From Chloroflexota bacterium (GTDB lineage: Bacteria > Chloroflexota > Limnocylindria > Limnocylindrales > CSP1-4), in NCBI GenBank assembly GCA_021777365.1, contig JAJYDP010000339.1:1-5894 (forward strand): a DNA stretch of 5,894 bases, written 5' to 3'. Position 1 is the first letter of the stretch, and each line of letters starts with the position of its first letter. The notes under the pieces are model-generated. The model ran no database searches, was not told the DNA's origin, and saw only the letters and a program-made list of their open reading frames with translations. This document shows, one piece after another, positions 5,856 through 5,894 of this stretch. A program made the translations under genes and the position numbers.

Positions 5856-5894
5856 GCCGAAGTGGCGGAACCGGCAGACGCGGCGGACTTAAAC
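5856..5894 (+). tRNA. tRNA-Leu (anticodon UAA), 5' part only
   Basis: The 5' half of a leucine tRNA runs off the window. GCCGAAG (5856-5862) is the 5' acceptor strand, followed by TG at positions 8-9 and a D arm containing GGCGGAA, CCGGCAGAC, characteristic of bacterial tRNA-Leu. GCGGA (5883-5887) is the 5' strand of the anticodon stem, and CTTAAAC (5888-5894) is the whole 7-base anticodon loop, with UAA at 5890-5892 as anticodon, reading UUA and probably UUG. The 3' anticodon stem, the long variable arm typical of leucine tRNAs, the T arm and the 3' acceptor strand lie beyond the window. The call does not depend on the missing half. Confidence 0.93.

Noticed and set aside
1..5894. CRISPR array, insertion sequence or phage-type attachment site
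   Set aside because: No spaced repeats of CRISPR type, transposase-like protein or terminal inverted repeats were found. The tRNA gene could serve as an integration site, but its 3' half is outside the window.

Overview
The window is a very GC-rich bacterial stretch (roughly 70% G+C or more by eye), tightly packed and strongly biased to G or C at third codon positions. Together with the gene types this suggests a high-GC phylum, such as a Chloroflexota lineage or an actinobacterium; nothing here settles which. None of the four assessable gene starts has a convincing Shine-Dalgarno sequence.

Layout. Positions 1-2376, plus strand: three genes joined end to end. They are the C-terminal tail of a probable TorD-family molybdoenzyme chaperone, a 390-residue multi-cluster 4Fe-4S protein starting directly after the chaperone stop, and moaA, whose start overlaps the stop of the Fe-S gene. 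Positions 2377-2495 are a short convergent gap. Positions 2496-5510, minus strand: two genes read in the same direction, an arylsulfotransferase-like protein with a Tat signal (3921-5510) followed downstream by a polytopic GT87/DUF2029 glycosyltransferase (2496-3779). Positions 5511-5855 hold no convincing gene but contain two dyad-symmetric elements ahead of the sulfotransferase gene. At 5856 a tRNA-Leu(UAA) gene begins on the plus strand and is cut by the window end inside the anticodon loop.

How the genes may work together. The plus-strand cluster looks like the accessory end of a molybdopterin oxidoreductase operon: a chaperone, an iron-sulfur electron carrier and the first enzyme of molybdenum cofactor synthesis. 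The catalytic subunit would lie upstream of the window. The minus-strand pair combines a probable extracytoplasmic sulfuryl transferase with a membrane glycosyltransferase using a polyprenyl-phosphate sugar, which is compatible with cell-envelope modification; a shared substrate is only an inference.

The most distinctive sequence feature is a perfect 21-bp tandem duplication (1315-1335 and 1336-1356) exactly on the Fe-S gene stop / moaA start junction. It doubles the overlapping stop-start and adds seven codons to moaA. I do not see a clearly new biological system; every substantial gene resembles a known family.
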